A stretch of 64,000 bases of DNA from Arthrobacter sp. ok362. GTDB taxonomy: Bacteria > Actinomycetota > Actinomycetes > Actinomycetales > Micrococcaceae. This document shows, in pieces, positions 24,562-34,426 of the stretch. Numbering within the stretch: the first letter of the stretch is position 1; each line of letters opens with the position of its first letter. The stretch is from the NCBI RefSeq assembly GCF_900102785.1, contig NZ_FNGC01000010.1:167584-231583 (forward strand). Reading direction: 5' to 3'. The notes under the pieces are model-generated. The model worked only from the letters and a program-made list of their open reading frames with translations. It did not search any database and was not told where the DNA came from. The position numbers and the translations under genes were made by a program.

Positions 24562-25059
24562 TTAGGGCAGCGGGCCGTGGTTGCCCTGGATGTGGTCGAA
24601 GACCAGGGTGGTTTCGGTATGGCCCACCACGGGGTCGGTGGCCAGGTTGTCCAGTACCCAGTCCCGGAGGTCCTCGGTGGTGGCCACGGCGATGTGCAGC
24701 AGATAGTCCACTGACCCGGACGTGTGGAAGGTCGAGAGCACTGCCGGGAGCTTGGGCACCCGGGCTGTGAAACGGTCGATTTGCTCACGGTCGTGGGCCC
24801 GGAGACGGACTGCAATGAGGGCCTGGACCGAGCGTCCGATCGCGGACAGGCTCAGATTGGCCTCGAAGCCCTCGATGATGCCCCGTTCGGACAGGGCGCG
24901 GGTGCGCATCAGCGCGGTCGACGGCGCGATCCCCACGAGCTCCGCCAGCTGCTTGTTCGAGATGCGGGCGTCCGCAACGAGGGCAGCGAGCAGGCGCTCG
25001 TCGATCGCGTCCAGCGGCTCGCTGGCCCCCGGCCGAACATTCTTCGCAGTGCTGCTCAC
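24562..25059 (-). CDS. Lrp/AsnC-family regulator
   Basis: The 165-residue product has a typical winged helix-turn-helix (DERLLAALVADARISNKQLAELVGIAPSTALMRTRAL) and a RAM domain (VLSTFHTSGSVDYLLHIAVATTEDL). It is divergent from the Cys/Met lyase gene at 25193, so it probably senses a sulfur or branched-chain amino acid and controls that enzyme. Regulators of this kind next to methionine gamma-lyase are well known. The 133-base AT-rich space between the genes probably holds both promoters and operators. Confidence 0.88.
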   Translation of the reverse strand: MSSTAKNVRPGASEPLDAIDERLLAALVADARISNKQLAELVGIAPSTALMRTRALSERGIIEGFEANLSLSAIGRSVQALIAVRLRAHDREQIDRFTARVPKLPAVLSTFHTSGSVDYLLHIAVATTEDLRDWVLDNLATDPVVGHTETTLVFDHIQGNHGPLP

Positions 25060-25192
25060 GGGTCCTCCTCGTAGTGTTGTCTATTCATCATAAAGGGCAC
25101 TATCCGACAGTTCGATTCAGAACCTCTACAAAAGCTCGAATTATTGCTAAATACTTGCGGAATTCAACGGCGAATATTCGTAAGGAGTTAGG

Positions 25193-26356
25193 GTGCTCTC
25201 TCAAGATTCACTGGCGGTCCACGCGGGCCGGAACGGGCTCACCGAACTGGGCGTCCACGCGGTGCCCATCGATCTGTCCACGACGGCGCCCCTGCCGTCC
25301 GTGCACGACGGAGGCCTGGCCTACGAGCACATGGCCACTGGCGGGTCACATGTGGAGGGGCAAAGTACTGTGTACCAGCGGCTGTGGAACCCCACGGTGG
25401 CACGCTTCGAAGAGGGCGTCGCCGTCTTGGAAGGGACCCCCGAGTCTGTCGCCTTTGCCACCGGCATGGCGGCGCTGAGCGCGGTGCTCCTCGCGGTTGT
25501 GGCGGCGGGCAAGAAACATGTTGTCGCCGTGCGGCCTCTTTACGGGGGCAGCGACTACCTGCTCGCCTCCGGCGTCCTCGGGAACGAGGTGACCTTTACG
25601 ACGCCGGAAGGCGTCCGCGGCGCCATGCGGCCGGACACCGGCCTGGTGATCCTGGAGACGCCGGCCAACCCGACCCTTGAGCTGGTGGATATCGCCCGGG
25701 TGGCTCTCGCTGCCGACGGCGTGCCGCTCCTGGTGGACAACACTTTCGCCAGCCCGGTGCTGCAGCAGCCCTTCAAGCACGGTGCCGCCATGGTGCTGCA
25801 CAGCGCCACGAAGTTCTTGGGCGGCCACGGTGACGCCATGGGCGGTGTGGTGGCGGCAGGCTCTGAGTGGGCGGTGCGCCTGCGCCAGATCCGGGCAGTG
25901 ACCGGCGGAATCCTGACCCCGTGGCCCGCCTACCTGCTGCACCGCGGGCTGGCCACGCTCCCTGTGCGGGTCCGCGCCCAGCAGGCCAGCGCTGAAAAGG
26001 TCGCGGTTGCCCTGGCTGGGCACGGGCTTGTGAAGCGGGTCTACTACCCGGGACTGGCTGAATGCGACCCACAGGGCCTCGTGGGTACGCAGATGTCCGG
26101 CCCAGGATCGCTCATGGCCTTCGAACTCGCCAGCGCCGAGCACGCCGAGCGGATCCCGGCCGCCGTCGGCATGATCACGCACGCCGTCTCCCTCGGTGGG
26201 ATCGACACCCTCATCCAGCACCCGGCCGGCCTGACCCACAGGCCGGTCGAGGCCGCGGCCAAGCCGCACGCGAGCCTGCTGCGGATCTCGGTGGGCCTGG
26301 AGGACCCGGCCGACATCGTCGCCGACGTCGTGCAGGCCATCGAGGCAACGCAGTAG
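25193..26356 (+). CDS. PLP-dependent Cys/Met-metabolism lyase (gamma-lyase type)
   Basis: The 387-residue enzyme belongs to the cystathionine gamma-synthase/lyase family. Marks: AVHAGR near the N-terminus, the PLP phosphate-binding YxR-type region (YQRLWNPT), ATGMAALSAVL, ETPANPTLELVD, VDNTFASPVLQQP and the Schiff-base Lys in HSATKFLGGHGD. Members cleave cystathionine, methionine or cysteine. A divergent Lrp-type regulator suggests a catabolic gamma-lyase. Exact substrate cannot be read from motifs. A GTG start follows a TAAGGAG site. Confidence 0.85.
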   Translation: MLSQDSLAVHAGRNGLTELGVHAVPIDLSTTAPLPSVHDGGLAYEHMATGGSHVEGQSTVYQRLWNPTVARFEEGVAVLEGTPESVAFATGMAALSAVLLAVVAAGKKHVVAVRPLYGGSDYLLASGVLGNEVTFTTPEGVRGAMRPDTGLVILETPANPTLELVDIARVALAADGVPLLVDNTFASPVLQQPFKHGAAMVLHSATKFLGGHGDAMGGVVAAGSEWAVRLRQIRAVTGGILTPWPAYLLHRGLATLPVRVRAQQASAEKVAVALAGHGLVKRVYYPGLAECDPQGLVGTQMSGPGSLMAFELASAEHAERIPAAVGMITHAVSLGGIDTLIQHPAGLTHRPVEAAAKPHASLLRISVGLEDPADIVADVVQAIEATQ

Positions 26357-26389
26357 CCCGCGGACCCGACGCCTAGCCGGACCCGACGC

Positions 26390-27697
26390 CTAGCCGGGTA
26401 CTGTGGCCCGGCCACCGGCGGCGGTTGCCGGCGCCGGCGAGGGATGCGCGACGGCGGTGATTACCGCCGTCGCGCCCGCGAGTCCGACGACCGCCAGGGC
26501 AAGGGCCGTCCAGCCAAGCCGCTGGAAGATCAGGCCGCCGGCCCAGCCAAGCACGCTGGAGCCGAGGTAGTAGGCGAGGTTGTACAGCGACGCCGCCTGC
26601 GCCCGGCCCGTCGTGGCTATCAGTCCGGTCCAGCCGGAACCGATGCTGTGTGCCGCGAAGAAGCCGCCCGTGAACAGCAGCAATCCCACCAGGATCGGGA
26701 CCAGCAGTTCCGTGAGCGTCAGCGCCAGGCCGCCCGCCATCAGCGCCGTGCCGGCGATCAAGACGGTGCGCCGGCCGAACCGCGACGTCAGCCCCGCCGC
26801 CCAGCGCGCCGAGACGGTTCCGGAGAGATAGGCCAGGAAGATCAGGCTGATCGCGGTGGCCGGCAGGCTGAACGGTTCCCCGGACAGCCTGAATCCGAGA
26901 TAGTTGTAGACGGCCACGAATCCGCCCATGAGCAGGAACGCCTGGACGTACAGGGCCAGCAGCCGGGGATTGCGGGCATGGCCGGCCAGCGTACCGAAGG
27001 CGCCGCGGAAGCCGCCCGCGGACGCGGAGGTGAACCCCTGAGCCCGCGGCACGAGAACGAGGAACAGGACAGCTGCTCCGGTGGCCAGAACGGAGACGGC
27101 CAGCGCCGCGGCCCGCCATCCCCACAGTTCGCCGACAGGTCCCGCGACCAGCCGGCCGGCAAGGCCGCCCAGGGTGGTCCCGGCGACATAGCTTCCGGCG
27201 GCCAGGGCGGCATGGGCCTTGTTGACCTCTTCGTTGAGGTACGCGATCGCGATGGCGGGGATGCCGCCGAGCGCCATTCCCTCCAGCATCCGCAGGCACA
27301 GCAGCACGGGGAAGCTTGGGGCCAGGGGGACCAGCAGGCCCAGGATGGTGGCCGCGGAGATGCCCCACATCATTGCCCGGACGCGGCCGATCCGGTCGGC
27401 CAGGAAGGACCACGGAAGCACCGTCAGGGCCAGCCCCACCGTCGCCAGCGAAATGGTCAGGGCGGCCTCGGCGGCCGAGATGTGGAGATCCGCGGCCAGC
27501 AGGGGGAGCACCGCCTGGGTGGAGTAGAGCTGGGCGAAGGTCGCGACGCCGGCAAAGGCAAGCCCGGCGAGGATCCGTCGGTAGGCCGCGGAGCCCTTCG
27601 GATGGCCCGCCCACGCAGCAGCGTTAGCTGCAGGATCAGCTGCAAGGTTGGCTGCTGGACTTGGACCTGCCCCGGAGGGCGCGGAAAAGCGTGGCAT
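26390..27697 (-). CDS. MFS transporter
   Basis: A 435-residue, twelve-helix MFS protein of the YnfM/arabinose-efflux-like group, with YSTQAVLPLLAADL in helix 1, SFLADRIGRVRAMMWG as loop motif and AIAYLNEEVNKAHAALAAGSYVAG later. An Ala/Pro-rich N-terminal tail of about 40 residues precedes helix 1. It is divergent from the LysR gene at 27791 and is the likely target of that regulator. Probable efflux pump; substrate unknown. Confidence 0.86.
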   Translation of the reverse strand: MPRFSAPSGAGPSPAANLAADPAANAAAWAGHPKGSAAYRRILAGLAFAGVATFAQLYSTQAVLPLLAADLHISAAEAALTISLATVGLALTVLPWSFLADRIGRVRAMMWGISAATILGLLVPLAPSFPVLLCLRMLEGMALGGIPAIAIAYLNEEVNKAHAALAAGSYVAGTTLGGLAGRLVAGPVGELWGWRAAALAVSVLATGAAVLFLVLVPRAQGFTSASAGGFRGAFGTLAGHARNPRLLALYVQAFLLMGGFVAVYNYLGFRLSGEPFSLPATAISLIFLAYLSGTVSARWAAGLTSRFGRRTVLIAGTALMAGGLALTLTELLVPILVGLLLFTGGFFAAHSIGSGWTGLIATTGRAQAASLYNLAYYLGSSVLGWAGGLIFQRLGWTALALAVVGLAGATAVITAVAHPSPAPATAAGGRATVPG

Positions 27698-27742
27698 ATC
27701 CTCAGGCTAAAGCCTGCCCGAGGAATGCTTCAAATGCATGAT

Positions 27743-27770
27743 TTCCATATAATAGATAGCAAATATGGAA
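27743..27770. promoter_or_regulatory. Inverted repeat, candidate LysR operator
   Basis: TTCCATAT and ATATGGAA form an 8-base perfect inverted repeat with a 12-base AT-rich centre, in the 93-base space between the divergent MFS and LysR genes. Position and form agree with a LysR recognition site. Confidence 0.55.
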
Positions 27771-27790
27771 CAGTGCAGGCGGAGGTAATC

Positions 27791-28792
27791 ATGGACGTCG
27801 AACACAGGCAGCTCGTGCAGCTGCTGCCCCTCCTGCCGCTGCTGGCAGAACTGGGGCGGACGGAGCACATTACCGAGACGGCCGAGCTCCTGGGCCTGCC
27901 GCAGTCGACGGTGAGCCGTGCAATTGCGCGGGCCAGCGCCATCGTGGGGACGGAGCTGCTGATCCGGGACGGCCGCGGCGTGCGGCTGACGCCCGCGGCG
28001 AAGGCGCTCCTGCCCCACATTGAGGCCGCCCTGGACGAATTCCAGGCGGGGCTGGACCTTGTCCGGCACGAATCGGAAGTGGTCCGCGGCCGGATCGCTG
28101 TGTCGTTCCAGCACACCTTCGGCGAGGCGATGCTGCCGCTGCTCATCAGTGCGTTCCGGAGCAGGCACCCGCAGACAGCCTTTGACCTCAGCCAGGGCGC
28201 ACGGGACGGCTGCCTCGCGGAACTGGCCGCGGGCTCCGCGGACCTTGCCCTCACGGCACCCGTTGCCACACCAAGCAAGAGAATCGGTTCGGCCGCGCTG
28301 TACCGGGAACCGCTGCGCCTGGTGGTGCACCACCGGCATCCCTTGGCCGGCCGCCGTCGGGTCCGGGTCGCCGAAATCCGGCAGGAGTCGTTCGTGGCGA
28401 TGGGGTCCGGCTATGGCATGCGCTCGCTGACCGATGCGTTGTTTCGGGAGGCGGGGTTCCGCCCTCGCATTGCCTTCGAGAGCCAGGACTCGCACACCGT
28501 CCGCGGACTCGTCTCGGCCGGGCTCGGCGTCAGCATCCTGCCGCCCGGCGGCTCCGCACCGGGGCGGCACCACCCGTCGCGGGGCGCCGGGGCCGACGAC
28601 GGCGGCGGCCCCGGGTGGGTGGAAATTCCCCTGGAATCGGCGCTGGCGTTCCGCGAGATCGGCCTCGCGTGGCGGGAGCCCCGGGGCGGAGCCGACGCCG
28701 AGTCCGATCCCGTGCGCTTGTTCCGCGAACTCGTGCTGCGCGACGGGCCGGAACTCCTGGCAGGCTTCGTGCGCGAACGCTCTGGAGGCTGA
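27791..28792 (+). CDS. LysR-family transcriptional regulator
   Basis: A GGAGG site lies four bases before ATG 27791; the much longer frame upstream is antisense to the MFS gene. The 333-residue product has the N-terminal helix-turn-helix (HITETAELLGLPQSTVSRAIARASAIVGTELLIRDGRGVRLT) and a substrate-binding domain with the usual start (GRIAVSFQHTFGEAMLPLLI). A Gly/Asp-rich insertion around residue 260-275 is unusual. It probably controls the divergent MFS gene. Confidence 0.9.
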   Translation: MDVEHRQLVQLLPLLPLLAELGRTEHITETAELLGLPQSTVSRAIARASAIVGTELLIRDGRGVRLTPAAKALLPHIEAALDEFQAGLDLVRHESEVVRGRIAVSFQHTFGEAMLPLLISAFRSRHPQTAFDLSQGARDGCLAELAAGSADLALTAPVATPSKRIGSAALYREPLRLVVHHRHPLAGRRRVRVAEIRQESFVAMGSGYGMRSLTDALFREAGFRPRIAFESQDSHTVRGLVSAGLGVSILPPGGSAPGRHHPSRGAGADDGGGPGWVEIPLESALAFREIGLAWREPRGGADAESDPVRLFRELVLRDGPELLAGFVRERSGG

Positions 28793-28826
28793 GCCGGCCC
28801 GACGGGTGCGCCAAGGGCGCCAAGGT

Positions 28827-28900
28827 CGCCGAGGTCGCCGGAAGGGTGCGAGAACGCCGTAAAAAAGCCGCGGTTTCGGACGTTTGCGGCGACCTCGGCG
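28827..28900. terminator. Convergent-gene inverted repeat
   Basis: CGCCGAGGTCGCCG and CGGCGACCTCGGCG are perfect 14-base inverted arms 46 bases apart, located in the 130 bases between the convergent LysR and nitronate monooxygenase genes. A stretch of six A precedes the right arm. It probably ends transcription from both sides. Confidence 0.45.
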
Positions 28901-28922
28901 TGCTGCGGCGGTCAGCGGCGGG

Positions 28923-29969
28923 TCAGCGGCCGGCGAGCAGCCCGTGCACGACGTCGGCCACGGGTCCGGCCTGTGCCTGCCGCCAACCCGAACCCGCCCA
29001 CAGGTTCAGGCGCTCCGCGTCGCCGGCTGCGGCGGCCGCAGCCCGGAGGGGTGCCGTCAGGTGGTGGACGGCCGGGTAGACAACAGGTGCCTCGGGGTGG
29101 TCGCGGACGAATTCGTTCTCCAGGGCCCGAGCCTGCCGGCCGGTGAAGGCGCGTGTCAGCCGGGTCCGGGTGAAATGCGGATCCGCCAGGGCATCCTTGT
29201 GCAGCTGCCGGGCACCGCTTTCGTCCGTGCGGAGGAACGCGGTGCCGAGCTGAGCTGCAGCGGCCCCGGCACGCAGCACGGCGTCGAGCCCGGCCGCATC
29301 CATGATGCCTCCTGCGGCCACCAGCGGGAGGTCGACGGCGGACCGCACCTCGGCGAGCAGCTCCGCCGTCGTGCCGACCGGCTGTGGCCCGCCTGGCTGT
29401 GCCCCCGGCGCCGGCAGGAACGCCGCACTGTGCGCGCCGGCGCTCGTGTGCTGCACCACGAGGGCGTCCACGCCCTGCTCTGCCGCGTGCACGGCCTCGG
29501 CCGCGGTGGTGACAGTGGCAAGCACCGCCGATCCCGCCCGCTGCAGAGCGCGGACGACGTCGAGGCCGGGTAGTCCGAAAGCGAAACTCACCAGCTCCAA
29601 GGGGTCCGCCAGCAGGACATCGATCTTTCCCTGCCACTCGTCGTCGTCGTCCAGCCGCAGCTGCGGGAGCTCCACACCGTATCGCCGGGCGTCGGCCCGC
29701 AGCTGCAGCCGGTAGTCCTCGAGCTCCGCCAGCACCGCCGCAGACGGCCGCAGTTGGGCCGGATCCGGGACGAACACATTCATGCCGAAGCGGGCGCCGG
29801 ACTCCCGGATGGTACGGACTTCCGCCTGCATGGCCGCCACGGATTTGTACCCGGCCGCCAGGAAGCCAAGGCCGCCGGCGCGGTGCACGGCCTCGACAAA
29901 GGCCGGCGTTGAGGTTCCTCCGGCCATGGGCGCTGCGATGACGGGTGTGCCGAAAAGTTCGTGGGGCAT
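28923..29969 (-). CDS. Nitronate monooxygenase (2-nitropropane dioxygenase-like)
   Basis: The 348-residue flavoenzyme starts at ATG 29969 with an AGGAG site; longer frames upstream are antisense to the kinase gene. Family marks: FGTPVIAAPMAGGTSTPAFV, GGLGFLAAGYKS, RFGMNVFVPDP, then VVQHTSAGAHSA with the catalytic His region, LVAAGGIMDAAGLDAVLRAGAAAAQLGTAF (FMN phosphate site). These enzymes oxidise toxic alkyl nitronates using FMN and oxygen. It is divergent from the kinase gene, with only 36 bases between. Confidence 0.88.
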   Translation of the reverse strand: MPHELFGTPVIAAPMAGGTSTPAFVEAVHRAGGLGFLAAGYKSVAAMQAEVRTIRESGARFGMNVFVPDPAQLRPSAAVLAELEDYRLQLRADARRYGVELPQLRLDDDDEWQGKIDVLLADPLELVSFAFGLPGLDVVRALQRAGSAVLATVTTAAEAVHAAEQGVDALVVQHTSAGAHSAAFLPAPGAQPGGPQPVGTTAELLAEVRSAVDLPLVAAGGIMDAAGLDAVLRAGAAAAQLGTAFLRTDESGARQLHKDALADPHFTRTRLTRAFTGRQARALENEFVRDHPEAPVVYPAVHHLTAPLRAAAAAAGDAERLNLWAGSGWRQAQAGPVADVVHGLLAGR

Positions 29970-30005
29970 TGCTGGCTCCTTGTGGCGATTCAGTAACCTG
30001 TTCCA

Positions 30006-30959
30006 GTGACTAACACTGATAACCCGCTGGCGACGGGCTCCGTTCCATCTTCCACCACGCCATCCGCCCCGGCGACGACGGGCGCCGTGATCGGCCTGGA
30101 CATCGGCGGCTCCAAAACCAGGGGCGTCCGGTTCGAGGACGGCATGCCCGTGGCCGACGAATCGGTGGGCAGCTCCAATGTCCAGAACGTCAGCCCTGAG
30201 GAAGCCGCCCGCCACCTGGCGGAACTCTTCGGCAGGATCGGCGGGGGAGAAGTCGCCCAGGTCTACGCCGGGGCCGGCGGTATCGACACCGACGACGACG
30301 CCGCGGCGCTCGCCGCACTGATTGCCCCGCACGTGCCCGGCGCACGGATCACTGTGGTCCATGACTCCCGGCTGCTGCTCGCCGCAGGCGGCGCCAGCAC
30401 CGGTGTCGCCGTGATCGCCGGCACCGGCTCGGCCGCGTGGGGCAGGAACGGCCGCGGTGAGGAAGCCCGGGCCGGGGGCTGGGGCTACCTGCTCGGCGAC
30501 GAGGGCAGCGGCTACTGGCTGGGCCGGGAGGCCGTCCGCCACAGCCTGCGGCGGATGAACCAGGGCCTGGAACCGGACGAACTCACCGGCGCCCTGCTGG
30601 CATCCTGCGGCGTGGACCACCCGAACATGCTGATCGCACTGTTCCACTCGCCCGCGACCGGACGCCGCTTCTGGGCCCAGCAGGCCCGGCTCGTGGTGGA
30701 AGCTGCCGGTGCCGGCCATTCGCCGAGCCAGGCCCTCATGGATCAGGCCGGGAGCGACCTCGCCGACCTGGCAGCGCAAACCGTCCGGCAACTCGGCATC
30801 GAGGGTCCCGTCATCCTGGGCGGCGGGCTCGGCATGAACGTACCGCGGCTCCAGGAGTCCTTCCGCGCGGCACTGGCCGCCTTCGGGGTCACCGATGTCC
30901 GGGTCCTGGAGCAAGAGCCCGTCTTCGGGGTTCTCCAGCTGGTGGCGGAACAGGAGTAG
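30006..30959 (+). CDS. BadF/BadG-type ATPase, N-acetylglucosamine-kinase-like
   Basis: The 317-residue product belongs to the ASKHA fold: VIGLDIGGSKTRGVRF (phosphate 1), VVHDSRLLLAAG, IAGTGSAAWGRNG (phosphate 2) and a GGWGYLLGDEGSGYWLGREAV motif typical of N-acetylglucosamine kinases. It likely phosphorylates an amino sugar with ATP. A 28-residue Thr/Ser/Pro-rich N-terminus precedes the domain; the GTG at 30006 lacks a good ribosome-binding site, so the start could be later. Confidence 0.85.
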   Translation: MTNTDNPLATGSVPSSTTPSAPATTGAVIGLDIGGSKTRGVRFEDGMPVADESVGSSNVQNVSPEEAARHLAELFGRIGGGEVAQVYAGAGGIDTDDDAAALAALIAPHVPGARITVVHDSRLLLAAGGASTGVAVIAGTGSAAWGRNGRGEEARAGGWGYLLGDEGSGYWLGREAVRHSLRRMNQGLEPDELTGALLASCGVDHPNMLIALFHSPATGRRFWAQQARLVVEAAGAGHSPSQALMDQAGSDLADLAAQTVRQLGIEGPVILGGGLGMNVPRLQESFRAALAAFGVTDVRVLEQEPVFGVLQLVAEQE

Positions 30960-30993
30960 CCGGAGGCAATCCGCCGGCTACTACGCTGGAGGG

Positions 30994-31449
30994 ATGAGCA
31001 TGCAATTCGACACCCGGCCCGCCGCCTACGCCGTCATCATCCGTGACGCTCAGATCCTCCTGGCGTACTGGAAGCAGGACGGCCGCGAAGGCTGGACGCT
31101 GCCCGGCGGCGGCCTGGACCTGGCCGAACACCCGGTTGACGGTTGCCGCCGCGAGATCCACGAGGAAACCGGCTACGATGCCGAAGTCGGCGCCATGCTG
31201 GGGATCGATGTCGGCCACTGGCCATCCGAAGTCCGGCTCGACGGGGGCGAGCGGGACTTCCAGTCGCTCCGGCTGGTCTACGAGGCGACGATCACGGGCG
31301 GGGAACTGCGCCACGAGGTTAACGGGAGCACCACCCACGCGGCCTGGATTCCACTGGATGCGGTGGCCGAGCTGAACCGGGTCTCGCTGGTGGATGCCGG
31401 ACTGCGCCTGTACCGCGAGAGGCCGCTGAACGGAAAACTTTCCGGCTAA
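30994..31449 (+). CDS. Nudix hydrolase
   Basis: The 151-residue product has a full Nudix box (GGGLDLAEHPVDGCRREIHEETGYD: G-x5-E-x7-REIxEETG), so it hydrolyses a nucleoside-diphosphate-linked compound using divalent metal. A CTGGAGGG site fixes ATG 30994; the longer frame would overlap the kinase gene. It follows the kinase on the same strand by 34 bases. The substrate is not clear; the FQSLRLVYEATITGGELR segment suggests an ADP-sugar or nucleotide-like ligand. Confidence 0.9.
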   Translation: MSMQFDTRPAAYAVIIRDAQILLAYWKQDGREGWTLPGGGLDLAEHPVDGCRREIHEETGYDAEVGAMLGIDVGHWPSEVRLDGGERDFQSLRLVYEATITGGELRHEVNGSTTHAAWIPLDAVAELNRVSLVDAGLRLYRERPLNGKLSG

Positions 31450-31525
31450 ATCGCTAGCCAGGCGCAGGCGCCATGGCTATTCTGTAAAAACCGCCGGGAA
31501 GCAGATGCCACAAGGGCATAAAACA

Positions 31526-31585
31526 CAGGGCAGTAAACGCAGGGCAGTAAACGCAGAGCAGTAAACGCAGGGCAGTAAACGCAGG
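31526..31585. repeat. 14-bp tandem repeat (CAGGGCAGTAAACG), 4.3 copies
   Basis: Four copies at 31526, 31540, 31554 and 31568, the third with one change (CAGAGC), then a partial fifth. It lies in the 369-base space between the Nudix and rsgA genes, which has no gene of its own. The unit is not a multiple of three. Confidence 0.9.
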
Positions 31586-31818
31586 CGGGATCAGACAAGA
31601 TCGGACGGGGCCGCCCGCAGCAAGTCGGCCCGACGGGGAGGTGGAAGCAATGAATGCGATATTTCTGAGCGCGCAGCGCACCGATACAAGCCATGTCATT
31701 ACTCCTGCCCCGTCCCACGGCGCAGCCTAGCCATCCAGCGCTAGTCTCCACGCGCGCGGCGTCTCTAGTCACCGCAGCGCACCTGAGCCGCACCAGGGGG
31801 CCCATCAAAGGGTTTTCG

Positions 31819-33084
31819 TTGACCACTCATACTGCATCGCCGGGCGCCCGTGGCGCCCTCTTCACCGATTCATCTGTTCCTAATTCAGCCGGGCCCCAGC
31901 CAGCAGGACAGCCAAATGACGGCGGCCCCGTGGGTCCAGTCCAGTACGGTTACACGGCCGGCGTCGCGGAGCGGTTCGCGGCCCATCCCGTGCCGGGAGG
32001 CCGCCGCCCGGGCCGCGTCATCCGGGTGGACCGCAACCTCGTCCTGGTGGCCGACGGCGACGGGAACGCCCACCTGCCCTACCCGCGCGGCGGGGAGGTT
32101 CCCGCCACCGGGGACTGGGTCTGGCTGGGCTCGAACGCCGCGGGGGAGCCCGCCATCGTAGGCATAGTGCCGCGACACTCGGAGCTGAGCCGCAAACGTG
32201 CCTTCGAGGCCTCCTCCGAGGCACAGGTCCTTGGCGCCAACATGGACGTCGTCGGGATCGTCGTTCCGGTGGACCGTCCGCTCACGCACAACCGGCTCGA
32301 ACGGACGCTGGTCGCAGCCTGGGACTCCGGTGCCACGCCACTCGTGATCATCACGAAGGCGGACCTCGCGGACCTCGCGGACGACGTCGTGGAGACGGTC
32401 GTGCGCCAGGCGGCCGGCGTCGACGTCGTCACCACCTCTGCCGAGAACGGCGACGGCCTCGACGAACTGCTGCGCCATCTGCCGCCCGGCGGCACGCTGG
32501 TGCTGCTGGGGCCTTCGGGCGCCGGCAAATCCACGCTCATCAACGCCCTCGCCGGCACAGCGACCCAGGAGATCGGGGCAGTCCGCGCCGGCGACGGCAA
32601 AGGCAGGCACACCACCACGTCCCGGGCGCTCGTTCCCCTGCCCGGCGGCGCCGTCCTGATGGACACCCCAGGGGTTCGCGGCTTCGGGATCTTCGACGCC
32701 GAGGAAGGAATGGAGGAGATGTTCGGCGACCTCGAAGAGCTCTTCGGCCACTGCCGGTTCTCGGACTGCGCTCACGGCAGGGAACCCGGCTGCGCCGTCC
32801 AGGCCGCACTGGCCGACGGCGTCCTGGATGACCGCCGCTGGGCCAGCTACCTGAAGCTGCAGCGCGAACTCGCCGCCCTGGCCCGCCGCCATGACGCTGC
32901 CGCTCGGCGGGCCTATCAGCGCGAATGGCACCAGAAGGTCGCGGTGGCGGGCAAGAGCCAGCGGTCGGCCGAGCGGGAAATCCACGAAAACGGGCCGGCC
33001 CACGGCAGTGGCAAGAACAGCGGCAAGAGCGGCCACGGCAATGGAAAGAGCGGGGCCAAGAACGGCCGGCAGCGGCCCCGCTGA
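31819..33084 (+). CDS. rsgA: Ribosome small-subunit-dependent GTPase A (RsgA)
   Basis: RsgA is a circularly permuted GTPase that checks 30S maturation. The order is visible: an OB-fold (RVIRVDRNLVLVADGDGNAHLPY), then G4 IITKADL, then G1 LGPSGAGKST, then G3 MDTPGVRGF, and a C-terminal zinc site (HCRFSDCAHGREPGC: Cys-Cys-His-Cys). The first 50-60 residues are low-complexity and the start is unsure: TTG 31819 has AAAGGG upstream, while GTG/ATG codons further up lack support. A Gly/Lys/Asn-rich tail (GSGKNSGKSGHGNGKSGAKN) ends the 421-residue protein and may bind RNA. Confidence 0.9.
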   Translation: MTTHTASPGARGALFTDSSVPNSAGPQPAGQPNDGGPVGPVQYGYTAGVAERFAAHPVPGGRRPGRVIRVDRNLVLVADGDGNAHLPYPRGGEVPATGDWVWLGSNAAGEPAIVGIVPRHSELSRKRAFEASSEAQVLGANMDVVGIVVPVDRPLTHNRLERTLVAAWDSGATPLVIITKADLADLADDVVETVVRQAAGVDVVTTSAENGDGLDELLRHLPPGGTLVLLGPSGAGKSTLINALAGTATQEIGAVRAGDGKGRHTTTSRALVPLPGGAVLMDTPGVRGFGIFDAEEGMEEMFGDLEELFGHCRFSDCAHGREPGCAVQAALADGVLDDRRWASYLKLQRELAALARRHDAAARRAYQREWHQKVAVAGKSQRSAEREIHENGPAHGSGKNSGKSGHGNGKSGAKNGRQRPR

Positions 33085-33101
33085 GGCCCGCCGCGCAGTG
33101 C

Positions 33102-33164
33102 CACAACGATCCGGGTGGCGCGCCGGAAGCATTTCCGGGGCGCCACCCATCCGAAATCGTTGTG
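33102..33164. terminator. Long imperfect inverted repeat after rsgA
   Basis: Arms CACAACGAT and ATCGTTGTG (33102-33110, 33156-33164), then GGTGGCGC..GCGCCACC inside, with a small CCGGAA..TTCCGG core. It starts 18 bases past the rsgA stop and probably acts as a terminator. The 241-base space also includes a possible promoter for the next operon (TTGTCA at 33216, TAAGTG at 33238). Confidence 0.5.
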
Positions 33165-33325
33165 CTTCCGAAGCCTTACGGGAGCAGCGGCGCCGCTGGC
33201 TGCATTTCCATGACTTTGTCACGAGTGCTGGTTAGGCTAAGTGCTAACTGCTTTATGGCCAGCACACTGACGAAAGTTGGCTGGTCCCTGTCGATGTTGC
33301 CGCCAACAGTTAGGTAAGCCCGGAA

Positions 33326-34425
<1,100 letters not shown>

Positions 34426-34426
<1 letters not shown>

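Noticed and set aside
26444..27790. Upstream part of the frame that contains the LysR gene
   Set aside because: Antisense shadow of the MFS gene; a GGAGG site and the family start fix LysR at 27791.
29970..30914. Extension of the nitronate monooxygenase frame upstream
   Set aside because: Antisense to the kinase gene; the family start MPHELFGTPVIAAPM lies at 29969.
31526..31585. CRISPR array
   Set aside because: Head-to-tail 14-bp units without spacers; no cas genes. The same holds for the repeats at 4385 and 39531.
33102..33164. Transposon end or repeated extragenic element
   Set aside because: Only one copy seen in the window and no adjacent mobile gene; a terminator is the simpler reading.
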